NCBI GenBank assembly: GCA_902805805.1
Contig: CADCUE010000029.1
Location: 1 to 17,574 of the forward strand
Source of the DNA: an uncultured Frankineae bacterium
GTDB taxonomy: Bacteria; Actinomycetota; Actinomycetes; Mycobacteriales; SCTD01
DNA length: 17,574 nucleotides
Reading direction: 5' to 3'
In this document: positions 1 to 7,568 of the stretch, one piece after another
How the letters are laid out: each line of letters begins with the position of its first letter
Position numbering within the stretch: position 1 is the stretch's first letter
The notes under the pieces: model-generated
Told to the model about the DNA's origin: nothing
Database searches by the model: none
What the model saw: the letters and a program-made list of their open reading frames with translations, nothing else
Made by a program: the position numbers and the translations under genes

Positions 1-1
1 G

Positions 2-286
2 TTCCAGGGCCCGTCCTCGCGGCCGTTCGACGACAGCGAGATCGCGTCGTCGTTCGGCCTCACCAGCCTGCGTCAGCCGCTGTCGAAGATCGCCCGCACC
101 ATGCTCGACCTGTTCGCCGCCGCGGACGGGTCCTCGGCCGAGGACCGGCCTGCCGCGGGTGTGCTCCTGCCGCCCACCGTCGTGGAGCGCGCCAGCTCCC
201 GCCGCGCCGGCGGCTCCCGTCCCGACACCTCCCTGCACGCCCTGTCCGCATCCGACCCGCACCACGACCCCGGAGGTCCCGCATGA
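2..286 (+). CDS. LacI-family transcriptional regulator, C-terminal end (5' partial)
   Basis: The gene enters from the left edge and only its last 94 codons are visible. The visible part reads like the end of the periplasmic-binding-protein-like sensor domain of LacI/GalR regulators: an FDDSEIA segment, then LTSLRQPLSKIARTMLDLF (the typical 'T-x-x-R-Q-P-x-x-x-[LIM]-[GA]' helix), then the closing strand GVLLPPTVVERAS, which in this family is the L-P-x-x-[LVI]-x-x-R-x-S ending. A Pro/Ser/His-rich tail of about 30 residues follows and looks disordered. Its TGA overlaps the ATG of the binding-protein gene (ATGA), so regulator and transporter are probably co-transcribed. By family habit it would repress the sugar operon and release on binding the sugar or a derivative. 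The helix-turn-helix end and any operator lie outside the window. Confidence 0.88.
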   Translation, partial: FQGPSSRPFDDSEIASSFGLTSLRQPLSKIARTMLDLFAAADGSSAEDRPAAGVLLPPTVVERASSRRAGGSRPDTSLHALSASDPHHDPGGPA

Positions 287-1557
287 GCTCCCGTCCCCTT
301 CGACACCGGACCACCCCGCACCGAACGGCAACGCTCGCCGCCGCGTGTGCGGCAAGCGCCCTGCTCGCCGCCTGCAGCGGAGGAGGCTTCGAGGAGGAGG
401 AGCCGAGCGCTCAGCAGTCCTCCGGACCGGCCAAGCTGCAGATGATGATCGGCAGCTCGGGCGACGCCGAGACACAGGCCGTCGAGGCTGCCGTCAAGGC
501 CTGGGCCGACGAGACCGGCAGCACCGTCGAGGTCATCGCCGCCGCCGACCTCGGCCAGCAGCTCGGCCAGGGCTTCGCCGGGGGGACGCCGCCGGACGTC
601 TTCTACACCGACGCTGCCCGCGTGGGCGACTTCGCCAAGGCCGGCAATCTGCACGCCTACGGCGACAAGATCGATGCCGACCGCTTCCTGCCGGCGCTCG
701 TCGACGCGTTCACCTACGAGGACGAGCTGTACTGCGCTCCCAAGGACTACTCGACGCTGGCCCTGATCATCAACGAGGACCTGTGGACCAAGGCCGGGCT
801 GACCGACGCGGACATCCCGAAGGACTGGGCCGGGCTCGAGGCGGTCGCCAAGAAGCTGACGAGCGGGAAGACGACCGGGCTCGTCATCGGCAACGACATC
901 AACCGGTCGGGCGCGTTCGTGAAGCAGGCCGGTGGCTGGTTCGTCGACGACAACGGCAAGCAGATGACAGCCGACAGCCCCGAGGTCAAGGCCGGTCTGG
1001 ACCAGGTCAAGAAGATGATGGACGCCGGGATCCTCAAGTTCAACACCGACACGAGCCCCGCGGCGGGATGGGGAGGCGAGGCGTTCGGCAAGGGCATCGG
1101 TGCCATGACGATCGAGGGCAACTGGATGCGCGGAGCGCTCAAGAACGACTTCCCGAACGTCAAGGCCATGGTCGCCGAGCTCCCCGAGGGCCCGGCCGGC
1201 AAGGGCACGCTGCTGTTCACCAACTGCTGGGGGATCGCGGCCAAGAGCCCGAACCAGGAGCAGGCCGTGGACCTCGTCGAGCACCTCACGAGCGTCGACC
1301 AGCAGATGGCCTTCGCCGAGGCGTACGGCGTCATGCCCTCGACGAAGGAAGGAGCGGAGAAGTTCGCGGAGACCTTCCCCGAGGACGCACCCTTCGCGGC
1401 CGGGGGCGAGTACGGCCAGGGACCGATCAACCTGCCCGGCTTCGAGCCCGTCATCGCCGACTTCAACTCCGACCTCGCGACGCTCGGCAAGAACGGTGAC
1501 CCGGCGGCGATCGTCGAGACCTTCCAGCAGAACGGCTCCGCAGCCCTCGGAGGCTGA
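283..1557 (+). CDS. Sugar ABC transporter substrate-binding lipoprotein (family 1)
   Basis: This 424-residue protein is an extracellular solute-binding protein that captures a carbohydrate outside the membrane and hands it to the two permeases encoded next. It has a lipoprotein signal: basic N-terminus, a short hydrophobic stretch at residues 16-30 and the lipobox LAAC with the lipidated Cys at residue 31, followed by a Gly/Glu-rich linker. The mature part shows family-1 features: GGTPPDVFYTDAARVGDFAKAG near 100-120, the DELYCAPKDYSTLALIINEDLW segment near 146-168, GKGIGAMTIEGNWM near 268-281 and, near the end, a helix ending in AFAEAYGVMPSTKEG. Start: ATG overlapping the regulator's stop, with GGAGGT at 272-277 five bases upstream. 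The length is normal for the family. The sugar cannot be read from the sequence. A hairpin follows its stop codon. Confidence 0.93.
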   Translation: MSSRPLRHRTTPHRTATLAAACAASALLAACSGGGFEEEEPSAQQSSGPAKLQMMIGSSGDAETQAVEAAVKAWADETGSTVEVIAAADLGQQLGQGFAGGTPPDVFYTDAARVGDFAKAGNLHAYGDKIDADRFLPALVDAFTYEDELYCAPKDYSTLALIINEDLWTKAGLTDADIPKDWAGLEAVAKKLTSGKTTGLVIGNDINRSGAFVKQAGGWFVDDNGKQMTADSPEVKAGLDQVKKMMDAGILKFNTDTSPAAGWGGEAFGKGIGAMTIEGNWMRGALKNDFPNVKAMVAELPEGPAGKGTLLFTNCWGIAAKSPNQEQAVDLVEHLTSVDQQMAFAEAYGVMPSTKEGAEKFAETFPEDAPFAAGGEYGQGPINLPGFEPVIADFNSDLATLGKNGDPAAIVETFQQNGSAALGG

Positions 1558-1570
1558 CCGCAATCCGCGC

Positions 1571-1606
1571 GGGGGGCGCACCGACCGCTCGACCGGTGCG
1601 TCCCCC
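1571..1606 (+). promoter_or_regulatory. Intercistronic hairpin between binding-protein and permease genes
   Basis: A 13-bp stem, GGGGGGCGCACCG (1571-1583) with CGGTGCGTCCCCC (1594-1606), contains one G-U pair and has a 10-base loop. It starts 13 bases after the binding-protein stop and ends before the AGGAGAGG ribosome site (1613-1620) of the first permease. There is no T-run, so it is unlikely to be a full terminator. In bacterial sugar operons a hairpin at this place protects the upstream mRNA or partly stops transcription, giving more binding protein than permease; that role is inferred here. Confidence 0.7.
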
Positions 1607-1625
1607 TTCGACAGGAGAGGGTGGC

Positions 1626-2744
1626 ATGGCCGCTCGCAGGACCGGCATCTACGGCCGGCAGGGCATCACAGGCTGGGTGTTCACCGCACCGATGATCATC
1701 GTGCTCGGGCTCTTCCTGTTCGTGCCGATCCTCATGGCGCTGTACGTCAGCATGACCGACTGGAACGGCAACGGGTCCCCGTTCACCGGCGGCAACGCAG
1801 ACTTCGTCGGCGCGCAGAACTACACCTCGTTGTTCACCGACGAGGGCCTCACCCGTCAGAACTTCATGCAGTCGCTGGGCAACACCTTCTACTACGTGCT
1901 GCTGGTCGTGCCCCTGCAGACGTGCACCGCGCTGCTGCTCGCCCTGGTCGTCAACAACAAGTTCCTCAAGGGCAAGGGCTTCTTCCGGACCGCGTTCTAC
2001 TTCCCGGCGGTCACGAGCTCCATCGCCATCTCGACGGTCTTCCTGTTCCTGTTCTCCAACACCGGCGCGGTCAACGGCTTCCTCGCGCTGCTCGGGGTCG
2101 ACGGACCGCAGTGGTTCAGCGACTCCCGCGGGACGCTGCACCTGCTGCTCGGGGTCGTCGGGATCGACGACCCGGCCTGGGCGCAGAGCGAGATCTTCGG
2201 GCGGTCGCTCTGGGAGTGGCTGTCCGGACCGTCGGTCGCCATGTGCGTGATCGTGCTGCTCGCCGTGTGGACGACCACGGGGACCTTCATGCTGCTGTTC
2301 CTCGCGGCGCTGCAGGACCTGCCGGTCGAGGTCGACGAGGCGGCCGCCCTGGACGGCGTCTCGCCGTGGCAGAAGCTCCGCCTGGTCACCATCCCGATGA
2401 TCAAGCCCGTGATCTTCCTGGTCGTGACGCTGGGCCTGATCGGCACGTGGCAGGTCTTCGACCAGATCTACGTCATGGGCAAGGGCGCCCCGGCTGGTAC
2501 GACGATGACGCCCGCCTTCCTGTCGTACCAGACGAGCTTCCGGTCGCTGCTGTACGGCTCCGGAGCGGCGATGGCCTTCATCGTCTTCCTCATCATCATC
2601 GCGCTGACGTTCCTGCAGAGGAGGCTGATGGCCGAGGACCGGGTCCCGCGCCGCCGACGACGAGCGCTCGCCACGGCCGCGGCCGCGTCCCGCGGCTCGC
2701 AGCTCGTGGGCGCCGCGCCGCAGACCGGCGGTGACCGACCATGA
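1626..2744 (+). CDS. Sugar ABC transporter permease, MalF/UgpA type
   Basis: A 372-residue inner-membrane permease of the CUT1 carbohydrate family, which forms the translocation channel with the next gene product. Six or so hydrophobic segments are visible, the first at about residues 16-42 (WVFTAPMIIVLGLFLFVPIL), with the WN-containing loop typical of MalF-like proteins after it. The ATPase-docking EAA loop is VEVDEAAALDGVSPWQKL (Glu238 to about 250) followed by VTIPMIKPV. The ATG at 1626 is chosen because AGGAGAGG lies five bases upstream; an in-frame GTG at 1596 sits inside the hairpin and has no such site. The loop before the fourth segment is longer than usual and contains a 14-bp direct repeat (2087-2100 and 2144-2157). 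The C-terminus has an Arg/Ala-rich tail of about 35 residues. Its TGA overlaps the next ATG. Confidence 0.93.
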   Translation: MAARRTGIYGRQGITGWVFTAPMIIVLGLFLFVPILMALYVSMTDWNGNGSPFTGGNADFVGAQNYTSLFTDEGLTRQNFMQSLGNTFYYVLLVVPLQTCTALLLALVVNNKFLKGKGFFRTAFYFPAVTSSIAISTVFLFLFSNTGAVNGFLALLGVDGPQWFSDSRGTLHLLLGVVGIDDPAWAQSEIFGRSLWEWLSGPSVAMCVIVLLAVWTTTGTFMLLFLAALQDLPVEVDEAAALDGVSPWQKLRLVTIPMIKPVIFLVVTLGLIGTWQVFDQIYVMGKGAPAGTTMTPAFLSYQTSFRSLLYGSGAAMAFIVFLIIIALTFLQRRLMAEDRVPRRRRRALATAAAASRGSQLVGAAPQTGGDRP

Positions 2745-3658
2745 CGCAGACCGCACCGGCGCCGCCGACCCGGCCCGCTCCAGTCGTCCGGCCGGCGCGC
2801 GCCCGACGCCGGGACGGGGGCACGAGCGCGAAGAAGGCCGCTGCGTACACCGTCCTCGTCATCGCGGCGCTGATCTACCTCTACCCGTTCTTCATCCAGA
2901 TCGCCGCGTCGCTCAAGGACGACCCGCAGGCAGCCGCGTCGCCGCTGTCCTGGCCGAACCCGGTCGATCTCACCGCCTGGAAGCGCATCCTCGGCTTCGG
3001 CGACGAGTCGTCGGTGCCCATCGGCACCTGGCTGACCAACTCGGTGTTCGTGACCTGCGTCGTCACGGCGGCCCGCGTCTTCCTCGACAGCCTCGCCGGC
3101 TACGCGCTGTCGCGCATGCACTTCCGCGGCCGGGGCTTCCTGTTCGCGACGGTCCTGGCGGTCATGAGCGTGCCCGGGGTGGCGCTGCTCATCCCCAAGT
3201 TCCTCATCGTCACCCAGCTGGGCATCTTCGACACCTACAGCGCGATGATCCTGCCGCTGCTCGTCGACGCGGCGGGGGTCTTCATCATGAAGCAGTTCTT
3301 CGACTCGATCCCCATCTCGATCGAGGAGGCGGCACGGATCGACGGAGCCGGGTCGTTCCGCACCTTCTGGTCGGTCGTCCTGCCGATGTCGAAGCCGGCG
3401 CTCATCACGCTGACGATCCTGAGCTTCCAGGGCTCGTGGAACGAGTTCAGCCACTTCCTGGTCGTCACGCAGAGCCCGGAGTACCGCACGCTGGTCACCG
3501 GGCTCGCGAGCCTGACCAGCGGCGAGCTCGGCTCGGGCACGCAGTTCCCACTCAAGATGGGAGCAGCGATCCTGACGACCATCCCGGTGGCCGTGCTGTT
3601 CTTCAGCTTCCAGCGCTACTTCGTGCGCGGGGCCTCCGAGGGCGGCGTCAAGGGCTGA
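2741..3658 (+). CDS. Sugar ABC transporter permease, MalG/UgpE type
   Basis: A 305-residue permease that pairs with the preceding protein. The N-terminus is Pro/Arg-rich (about 30 residues), then the first membrane segment at about 33-56 (AAYTVLVIAALIYLYPFFIQIAASLK), a DSLAGYALSRMHFRGRGFL segment typical of MalG-like proteins, and the EAA loop SIEEAARIDGAGSFRTFW followed by VLPMSKPALIT. The late GSWNEFSHFLVV segment is also characteristic of the family. Start: ATG overlapping the upstream TGA (ATGA), implying translational coupling; no strong ribosome site is seen. It is the last gene of the operon: no ATP-binding subunit follows. In actinobacteria such importers are often energised by a shared MsiK-type ATPase encoded elsewhere, which is the likely situation here (inference). 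Confidence 0.94.
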   Translation: MTQTAPAPPTRPAPVVRPARARRRDGGTSAKKAAAYTVLVIAALIYLYPFFIQIAASLKDDPQAAASPLSWPNPVDLTAWKRILGFGDESSVPIGTWLTNSVFVTCVVTAARVFLDSLAGYALSRMHFRGRGFLFATVLAVMSVPGVALLIPKFLIVTQLGIFDTYSAMILPLLVDAAGVFIMKQFFDSIPISIEEAARIDGAGSFRTFWSVVLPMSKPALITLTILSFQGSWNEFSHFLVVTQSPEYRTLVTGLASLTSGELGSGTQFPLKMGAAILTTIPVAVLFFSFQRYFVRGASEGGVKG

Positions 3659-3663
3659 GCCGC

Positions 3664-3680
3664 GCAGGGGGACGCCCTGC
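3664..3680 (+). terminator. Small hairpin after the sugar operon
   Basis: GCAGGG (3664-3669) and CCCTGC (3675-3680) can form a 6-bp stem with a 5-base loop starting five bases after the last permease stop. There is no T-run. It is short, so it is only a candidate end of the sugar operon; a promoter-like TAGGGT follows closely at 3694. Confidence 0.35.
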
Positions 3681-3693
3681 CCGCTGCCGTTGC

Positions 3694-3699
3694 TAGGGT
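3694..3699 (+). promoter_or_regulatory. Possible -10 box for the DUF6308-like gene
   Basis: TAGGGT fits the actinobacterial TAnnnT -10 pattern and lies in the only gap between the sugar operon and the next gene. Transcription starting about seven bases later would leave a leader of roughly 37 bases carrying AGGAG at 3729-3733. No convincing -35 box is seen at the right distance. Confidence 0.4.
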
Positions 3700-3743
3700 C
3701 CGGCGTCGGGCAAGGGTCGTCGGCCGACAGGAGCGTGATCCCC

Positions 3744-4439
3744 ATGGACCAGCACAAGCCCGAGCGCGTCCTGCGCCCGGCCGGTGGGGCGTTCGCCGCG
3801 ACCGCCTCGGCGGTCAAGCTGTGCGCTGGAACGCTCGTCGTCGACCAGCCCGACCAGGTGCTGCTGGACTACCTCGACGTCCGCAACGGCTACGCCTACC
3901 CGGCCTACGACCGCCTGGTGACCAACGGCTCGGCCGAGCTCGTCGACGGTGACCTGCTGGCGCCGATCCTGCTCGGCGCGCACGTCGACGAGGGCCGCTT
4001 CTCCCTGCTGCAGGAGATGCTGCCCGCGCTCGAGGCCGTCGCCGACCTGCCGGACGTGCGCCTGCAGGACGCCGACGACGACCACGTCCTGTGCGTGGCC
4101 GGTCTGTTCGGCATCCTCGACGAGCCGCGCTACGCCGGGCGGGGCGTGCGCGGGACCATCGTGTCGAAGGTCCTGCACCGCAAGCGCCCCGAGCTGGTCC
4201 CCATCTACGACTCGCGGATCTTCGAGGCCTACACCGCGCCCGGAGCCATCCCGAGGGCCACCGACCGGTCCTGGCAGGACTTCATGGAGCTGCTGTGCAT
4301 GCAGATGCGCGAGGACCTGCAGTCCGAGCGGGAGACGTTCGCCGCGCTCGAGCAGCTCGCGGCCGACGAGGGCACGCCGGTCAGCCAGCTGCGGATCCTC
4401 GACATCCTCGTGTGGCGCACCGCCGACGCCTGGCACTGA
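3744..4439 (+). CDS. Conserved hypothetical protein, probably DUF6308 family
   Basis: A 231-residue soluble protein of unknown function with no signal peptide or membrane segment. The segment at residues 141-159, SKVLHRKRPELVPIYDSRI, and the C-terminal RILDILVWRTA (217-227) match the pattern I recall for DUF6308 actinobacterial proteins (lysine, then RP-x-L-[IV]-P-[IV]-[YL]-D, and a closing L-R-x-L-D-x-x-L-W). The fold and activity of that family are not known to me, so no function is given. ATG 3744 is chosen because AGGAG (3729-3733) is ten bases upstream; an in-frame GTG at 3735 is only one base from that site, and the TTG at 3690 lies upstream of the -10 box. It is probably transcribed separately from the sugar operon and together with the membrane protein that follows seven bases later. 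Confidence 0.7.
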   Translation: MDQHKPERVLRPAGGAFAATASAVKLCAGTLVVDQPDQVLLDYLDVRNGYAYPAYDRLVTNGSAELVDGDLLAPILLGAHVDEGRFSLLQEMLPALEAVADLPDVRLQDADDDHVLCVAGLFGILDEPRYAGRGVRGTIVSKVLHRKRPELVPIYDSRIFEAYTAPGAIPRATDRSWQDFMELLCMQMREDLQSERETFAALEQLAADEGTPVSQLRILDILVWRTADAWH

Positions 4440-4446
4440 CCGCCTC

Positions 4447-5076
4447 GTGACGTCCTCCGAGGCCGGTCCCGACCCGCGGCCGGCTGCGGACGGGACGCGC
4501 AGCGGACCGCGGCACGGCTCCCGCAGTGCCACCCGCCGTGCCGCCCCGCCGTGGCCGCACGACGTGGCAGCCGGACTGCTGACGGTCGCGGTGACCGTGC
4601 TCGCGGGGGTGCCCGTGGGACTGCTGTGGGCGAGCCTCGCGCCGCGCATCACGGTGGTCGTCGAGCGCAGCGCCGTGGACGTGGTGGACACCTACGGCGA
4701 CGGCTTCATCGCCGTGGACGGCTACTACCTGGCGGCCGTCCTGCTCGCCGGCTCGGTCGGGGGACTGCTCGCCTGGCGCCTGGGGGCGGCGCACGGACCT
4801 GCCGTCGTGGTGGGGCTCACGACCGGCGGTCTTGCGGCGGCCTGGGTCGCCATGCTCGTCGGCGAGTGGGCGGACGGCACACCGCTGCAGGACCTGGTGG
4901 CTGCCGGGGTGCGCGGCCGGCACGAGCTGGCCGTGCAGCTGCGCTCGACCTCCGCGCTGCTCGGCTGGCCGATCGCCTCGCTCCTGACCCACCTGCTCCT
5001 GACCCTGCGCAGCGCCGAGACCGACGGGCGGCCGCCGTCCCGCGACGGCACGTCGGAGCCGGTCAGTTGGGGTTGA
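4447..5076 (+). CDS. Four-helix membrane protein, probably DUF2567 family
   Basis: A 209-residue membrane protein of unknown function. After a hydrophilic Pro/Arg-rich N-terminus of about 38 residues there are four predicted membrane helices, roughly at 41-63, 94-110, 118-139 and 170-187. Between the first two helices, a segment of about 30 residues ends in DGFIAVDGYYLAA. The combination VPVGLLWASLAPR, then F-x-A-x-D-G-[YW], then GPAVVVGLTTGGLAAAWVA resembles DUF2567 proteins of actinobacteria as I remember them; this is a pattern match, not a search result. The GTG start at 4447 lies seven bases after the upstream stop and has no clear ribosome site, so coupling to the upstream gene is likely. 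Its 3' end overlaps the convergent LON-domain gene by 14 bases. Confidence 0.68.
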   Translation: MTSSEAGPDPRPAADGTRSGPRHGSRSATRRAAPPWPHDVAAGLLTVAVTVLAGVPVGLLWASLAPRITVVVERSAVDVVDTYGDGFIAVDGYYLAAVLLAGSVGGLLAWRLGAAHGPAVVVGLTTGGLAAAWVAMLVGEWADGTPLQDLVAAGVRGRHELAVQLRSTSALLGWPIASLLTHLLLTLRSAETDGRPPSRDGTSEPVSWG

Positions 5077-5734
5077 CCGGCGAGCGCGCCAGCTCCGGCG
5101 CCGGGGCCGCCGTCAGCGTCCGCAGCAGGGTCACCTCGCGGCGCAGCAGGGCCAGCTCGGCGCGCAGGCGGGCGACGCCGTCGGGCTCGGCCAGCAGGCG
5201 CTGGCGGTCCTCGAGGTCGACGACCACGGACGCCGCGACGAGGTAGGACAGCACCAGGCTGCTGTCCGGCAGGTCGGGCAGGTCCGGCTCCTCCCCGCGC
5301 GCCGCCGCCATCGCCACGACGTAGGCGCGGAACGCGGCGCGCACGGCCCGGTCGAGCAGCGCCGCCTCGTCCTCGGCGCCCAGCTCGTCCGGCAGCCACT
5401 GCACGAGCCCGGTCGGATAGGCCGCGCCGTCCACCAGGGCGGTGAGCCGGAAGCGCTCCGCCCCGGTCGAGACGATGTCGTAGCGGCCGTCCTCGTACGG
5501 CGTCACCCGGCGCAGCCGGGCCACGCAGCCCACCTCGTGCAGCGCGGTCACGCCGTCGGCCCCCACCTCCCGACCGGAGCGGATGGCGACGACCCCGAAC
5601 CTGCGCGCCTCCTCCGGCAGGGCCAGCAGGTCCTGCACCAGGTCGCGGTAGCGCTGCTCGAACACGTGCAGCGGCAGCAGCAGGCCGGGCAGCAGCACGA
5701 GTCCGAGGGGGAACAGCGGCAACCGGTCCGGCAC
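5063..5734 (-). CDS. Stand-alone LON substrate-binding-domain protein
   Basis: A 223-residue protein made of a single LON N-terminal (substrate-binding) domain. The opening [33 protein letters not shown] is the hallmark of the domain (P-L-F-P-L-x-x-V-x-x-P-x-x-x-[LV]-P-L-x-[IV]-F-E-x-R-Y). [13 protein letters not shown], the EVGCVARL strand and [14 protein letters not shown] follow at the usual spacing, and the C-terminal third (about 125-215) is helical. The AAA+ and protease domains of Lon are absent, as in other actinobacterial single-domain members, so no protease activity is expected; its role is unknown. The start codon is GTG (5734-5732) with no Shine-Dalgarno. A TAGCCT box ends six bases upstream on the same strand, which suggests a leaderless mRNA. 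Confidence 0.9.
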   Translation of the reverse strand: MPDRLPLFPLGLVLLPGLLLPLHVFEQRYRDLVQDLLALPEEARRFGVVAIRSGREVGADGVTALHEVGCVARLRRVTPYEDGRYDIVSTGAERFRLTALVDGAAYPTGLVQWLPDELGAEDEAALLDRAVRAAFRAYVVAMAAARGEEPDLPDLPDSSLVLSYLVAASVVVDLEDRQRLLAEPDGVARLRAELALLRREVTLLRTLTAAPAPELARSPVNPN

Positions 5735-5740
5735 GTCCGA

Positions 5741-5746
5741 AGGCTA
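5741..5746 (-). promoter_or_regulatory. -10 box of a probable leaderless promoter for the LON-domain gene
   Basis: Read on the minus strand this is TAGCCT, six bases before the GTG start of the LON-domain gene. With the usual -10 to start-site distance, transcription would begin at or next to the start codon. The box shares its TA dinucleotide core with the opposite-facing hisC box at 5745-5750. The same TAGCCT, six-base, GTG layout occurs before tdk. Confidence 0.6.
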
Positions 5747-5750
5747 GTCT
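5745..5750 (+). promoter_or_regulatory. -10 box of the hisC operon promoter
   Basis: TAGTCT fits TAnnnT and would start transcription near 5757, giving a leader of about 29 bases that carries GAGGAG (5773-5778) before the hisC GTG. It overlaps the opposite-strand box for the LON-domain gene at the central CTAG, so polymerase binding in one direction should exclude the other. No good -35 box is visible. Confidence 0.55.
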
Positions 5751-5785
5751 GGCCCCCCTGCCCGCGCCCTTCGAGGAGCTCCACC

Positions 5786-6946
5786 GTGCCGACCCGCACC
5801 GACCTCCCCGGTGCCTCGGCGGCCCCGTCCGGACTCGCCTCGCTCCCGCTGCGCGAGGACCTGCGCGGGCGGATGCCGTACGGCGCGCCGCAGTCGGGGC
5901 AGGCCGGCATCGGCTCGCCCGTGCAGCTCAACGTCAACGAGAACCCGCACGCCCCGTCGGCCTCGCTGGTGGCCGACCTGACGGCCGCGGTCGGCGCCGC
6001 CGCCGCGACCCTCAACCGCTATCCCGACCGGGAGGCGCTCGACCTGCGCGCCGACCTCGCCGGCTACCTGAGCGCCCGCACCGGCGTGCCGCTGTCGCCG
6101 ACGCAGGTCTGGGCGGCGAACGGCTCGAACGAGGTCCTGCAGCAGGTCTGCCAGGCGTTCGGCGGGCCGGGACGGGTCGCTCTGGGCTTCGAGCCGTCGT
6201 ACTCCATGCACCCGCTGCTGGCCGCGGGGACCAGCACCGGCTGGGTGTCCGAGCGGCGCGCGGCCGACTTCGGCCTCGACGTCGACACCGCGCTCGCCGC
6301 GGTCCGCCGCCACACGCCCGCTCTGGTCTTCCTCACCACGCCCAACAACCCGACGGGGACGGCGACCTCCCTCGACGTCGTCGAGGCGGTCTGCGAGGCC
6401 AGCGACGGGATGGTGCTGGTCGACGAGGCGTACGCGGAGTTCGCCGACAGCCCGAGCGCGGTCACGCTGCTGGACCGCCATCCGCGGCTCATGGTCAGCC
6501 GGACGATGAGCAAGGCGTTCGCCCTGGCCGGCGCGCGGGTGGGCTACCTCGCCGCGAGTGCCGACGTCGTGGACGCCCTGCGGCTCGTCCGCCTGCCCTA
6601 CCACCTGTCGGCCCTGACGCAGGCCGCCGCCCGCGTCGCCCTCGCGCACGCCGACGAGCTGCTCGGGACCGTCCGAGCGGTCAAGGCCCAGCGCGACCGC
6701 ATGGTGCGGGAGATCCCGTCGCACGGTTTGCGCGTCGTCCCGACCGAGTCGAACTTCCTGCTGTTCGGGCCGTTCGACCGGCCGGCGCAGGTGTGGCAGG
6801 CCCTGCTCGAGCGCGGGGTGCTGGTCCGCGACGTCAGCGGTGGACCGGGGCTGGCCGGCTGGCTCCGCGTGAACGCCGGCACCGAGGACGAGACCACCGC
6901 CTTCCTGTCCGCACTCGCGCACGTCATCGGAGAGACCACCTCATGA
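5786..6946 (+). CDS. hisC: Histidinol-phosphate aminotransferase
   Basis: A 386-residue pyridoxal-phosphate enzyme of aminotransferase class I/II fold that converts imidazole-acetol phosphate plus glutamate to histidinol phosphate in the cytoplasm. Visible family markers are [11 protein letters not shown] (48-58), NGSNEVLQQ (112-120), TPNNPTG with Asn188, LVDEAYAEF with Asp213 and Tyr216, and [17 protein letters not shown] with the cofactor lysine at Lys243 and Arg251. GTG 5786 is chosen because GAGGAG lies seven bases upstream and the reading frame before it overlaps the promoter and the divergent gene. It is the first gene of a his operon and overlaps hisB by ATGA. hisD, which commonly precedes hisC in actinobacteria, is missing here. 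Specificity for histidinol phosphate is supported by the following hisB, hisH and hisA. Confidence 0.95.
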   Translation: MPTRTDLPGASAAPSGLASLPLREDLRGRMPYGAPQSGQAGIGSPVQLNVNENPHAPSASLVADLTAAVGAAAATLNRYPDREALDLRADLAGYLSARTGVPLSPTQVWAANGSNEVLQQVCQAFGGPGRVALGFEPSYSMHPLLAAGTSTGWVSERRAADFGLDVDTALAAVRRHTPALVFLTTPNNPTGTATSLDVVEAVCEASDGMVLVDEAYAEFADSPSAVTLLDRHPRLMVSRTMSKAFALAGARVGYLAASADVVDALRLVRLPYHLSALTQAAARVALAHADELLGTVRAVKAQRDRMVREIPSHGLRVVPTESNFLLFGPFDRPAQVWQALLERGVLVRDVSGGPGLAGWLRVNAGTEDETTAFLSALAHVIGETTS

Positions 6947-7530
6947 GCCGCACCGCACTCGTCGAGCGCTCGACCAAGGAGTCCGACGTCCGCGTCGAGC
7001 TCGACCTCGACGGGACCGGCCAGTCCTCCTCCGACACCGGCGTGCCGTTCTTCGACCACATGGTCGCCCAGCTCGGCAAGCACGGCGGGTTCGACCTCAC
7101 CGTGCGCACCCGCGGTGACCTCGAGGTGGACGCCCACCACACCGTCGAGGACACCTCCCTCGCGATCGGGACCGCCCTCAAGCAGGCGCTCGGCGACAAG
7201 ACCGGCATCCGGCGCTTCGGCGACGCGCTCGTCCCGCTCGACGAGTGCCTGGTGCAGGCGGCGGTCGACCTGTCCGGCCGGCCGTACGTCGTGCACGAGG
7301 AGCCGCAGCTGGTCGAGCTCATCGGGTCGTACGACACCACGCTCACCCGCCACATCTGGGAGTCGCTGGTGGCGACCTCCGACATCGCGCTGCACGTCCG
7401 GGTGCTGTCCGGGCGCAACGCCCACCACGTCGTCGAGGCGCAGTTCAAGGCCGTCGCCCGGGCGCTCCGCGACGCCGTCGCCCTCGACGCACGGGTCGCC
7501 GGGGTGCCCAGCACCAAGGGGTCGCTGTGA
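6943..7530 (+). CDS. hisB: Imidazoleglycerol-phosphate dehydratase
   Basis: A 195-residue monofunctional enzyme that removes water from imidazoleglycerol phosphate to give imidazole-acetol phosphate, the substrate of HisC. The two metal-binding halves are both clear: FFDHM (36-40) and DAHHTVED (63-70) in the first, RHIWESL (136-142) and [14 protein letters not shown] (157-170) in the second; the C-terminal STKGSL is also typical. Length is that of the monofunctional dehydratase, without the histidinol-phosphatase domain found in enteric bacteria. The ATG overlaps the hisC stop and has GGAGAG at 6929-6934 eight bases upstream. The gap to hisH is 34 bases and holds a 13-codon frame that begins in the hisB stop codon. 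Confidence 0.97.
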   Translation: MSRTALVERSTKESDVRVELDLDGTGQSSSDTGVPFFDHMVAQLGKHGGFDLTVRTRGDLEVDAHHTVEDTSLAIGTALKQALGDKTGIRRFGDALVPLDECLVQAAVDLSGRPYVVHEEPQLVELIGSYDTTLTRHIWESLVATSDIALHVRVLSGRNAHHVVEAQFKAVARALRDAVALDARVAGVPSTKGSL

Positions 7531-7568
7531 GCCGGGCCGCCCGCCCGTGGCGGAGGGCCGGCCGATGA
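7527..7568 (+). CDS. Possible 13-codon relay ORF between hisB and hisH
   Basis: A GTG at 7527 overlaps the hisB stop (GTGA) and the frame runs 13 codons (about [13 protein letters not shown]) to a TGA that overlaps the hisH ATG (ATGA). It therefore bridges the only gap between the two genes with no untranslated base. The product would be a very basic peptide without recognisable domain. Whether it is translated is unknown; hisH also has its own ribosome site, GGAGGG at 7552-7557, inside this frame. It may serve only to carry ribosomes from hisB to hisH, or it may be chance. Confidence 0.25.
   Translation: MSRAARPWRRAGR

Noticed and set aside
73..1581. A 502-codon minus-strand frame opposite the binding-protein gene
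   Set aside because: Its composition is that of an antisense shadow of a GC-rich gene, and the plus strand has a complete, recognisable protein with ribosome site and lipobox.
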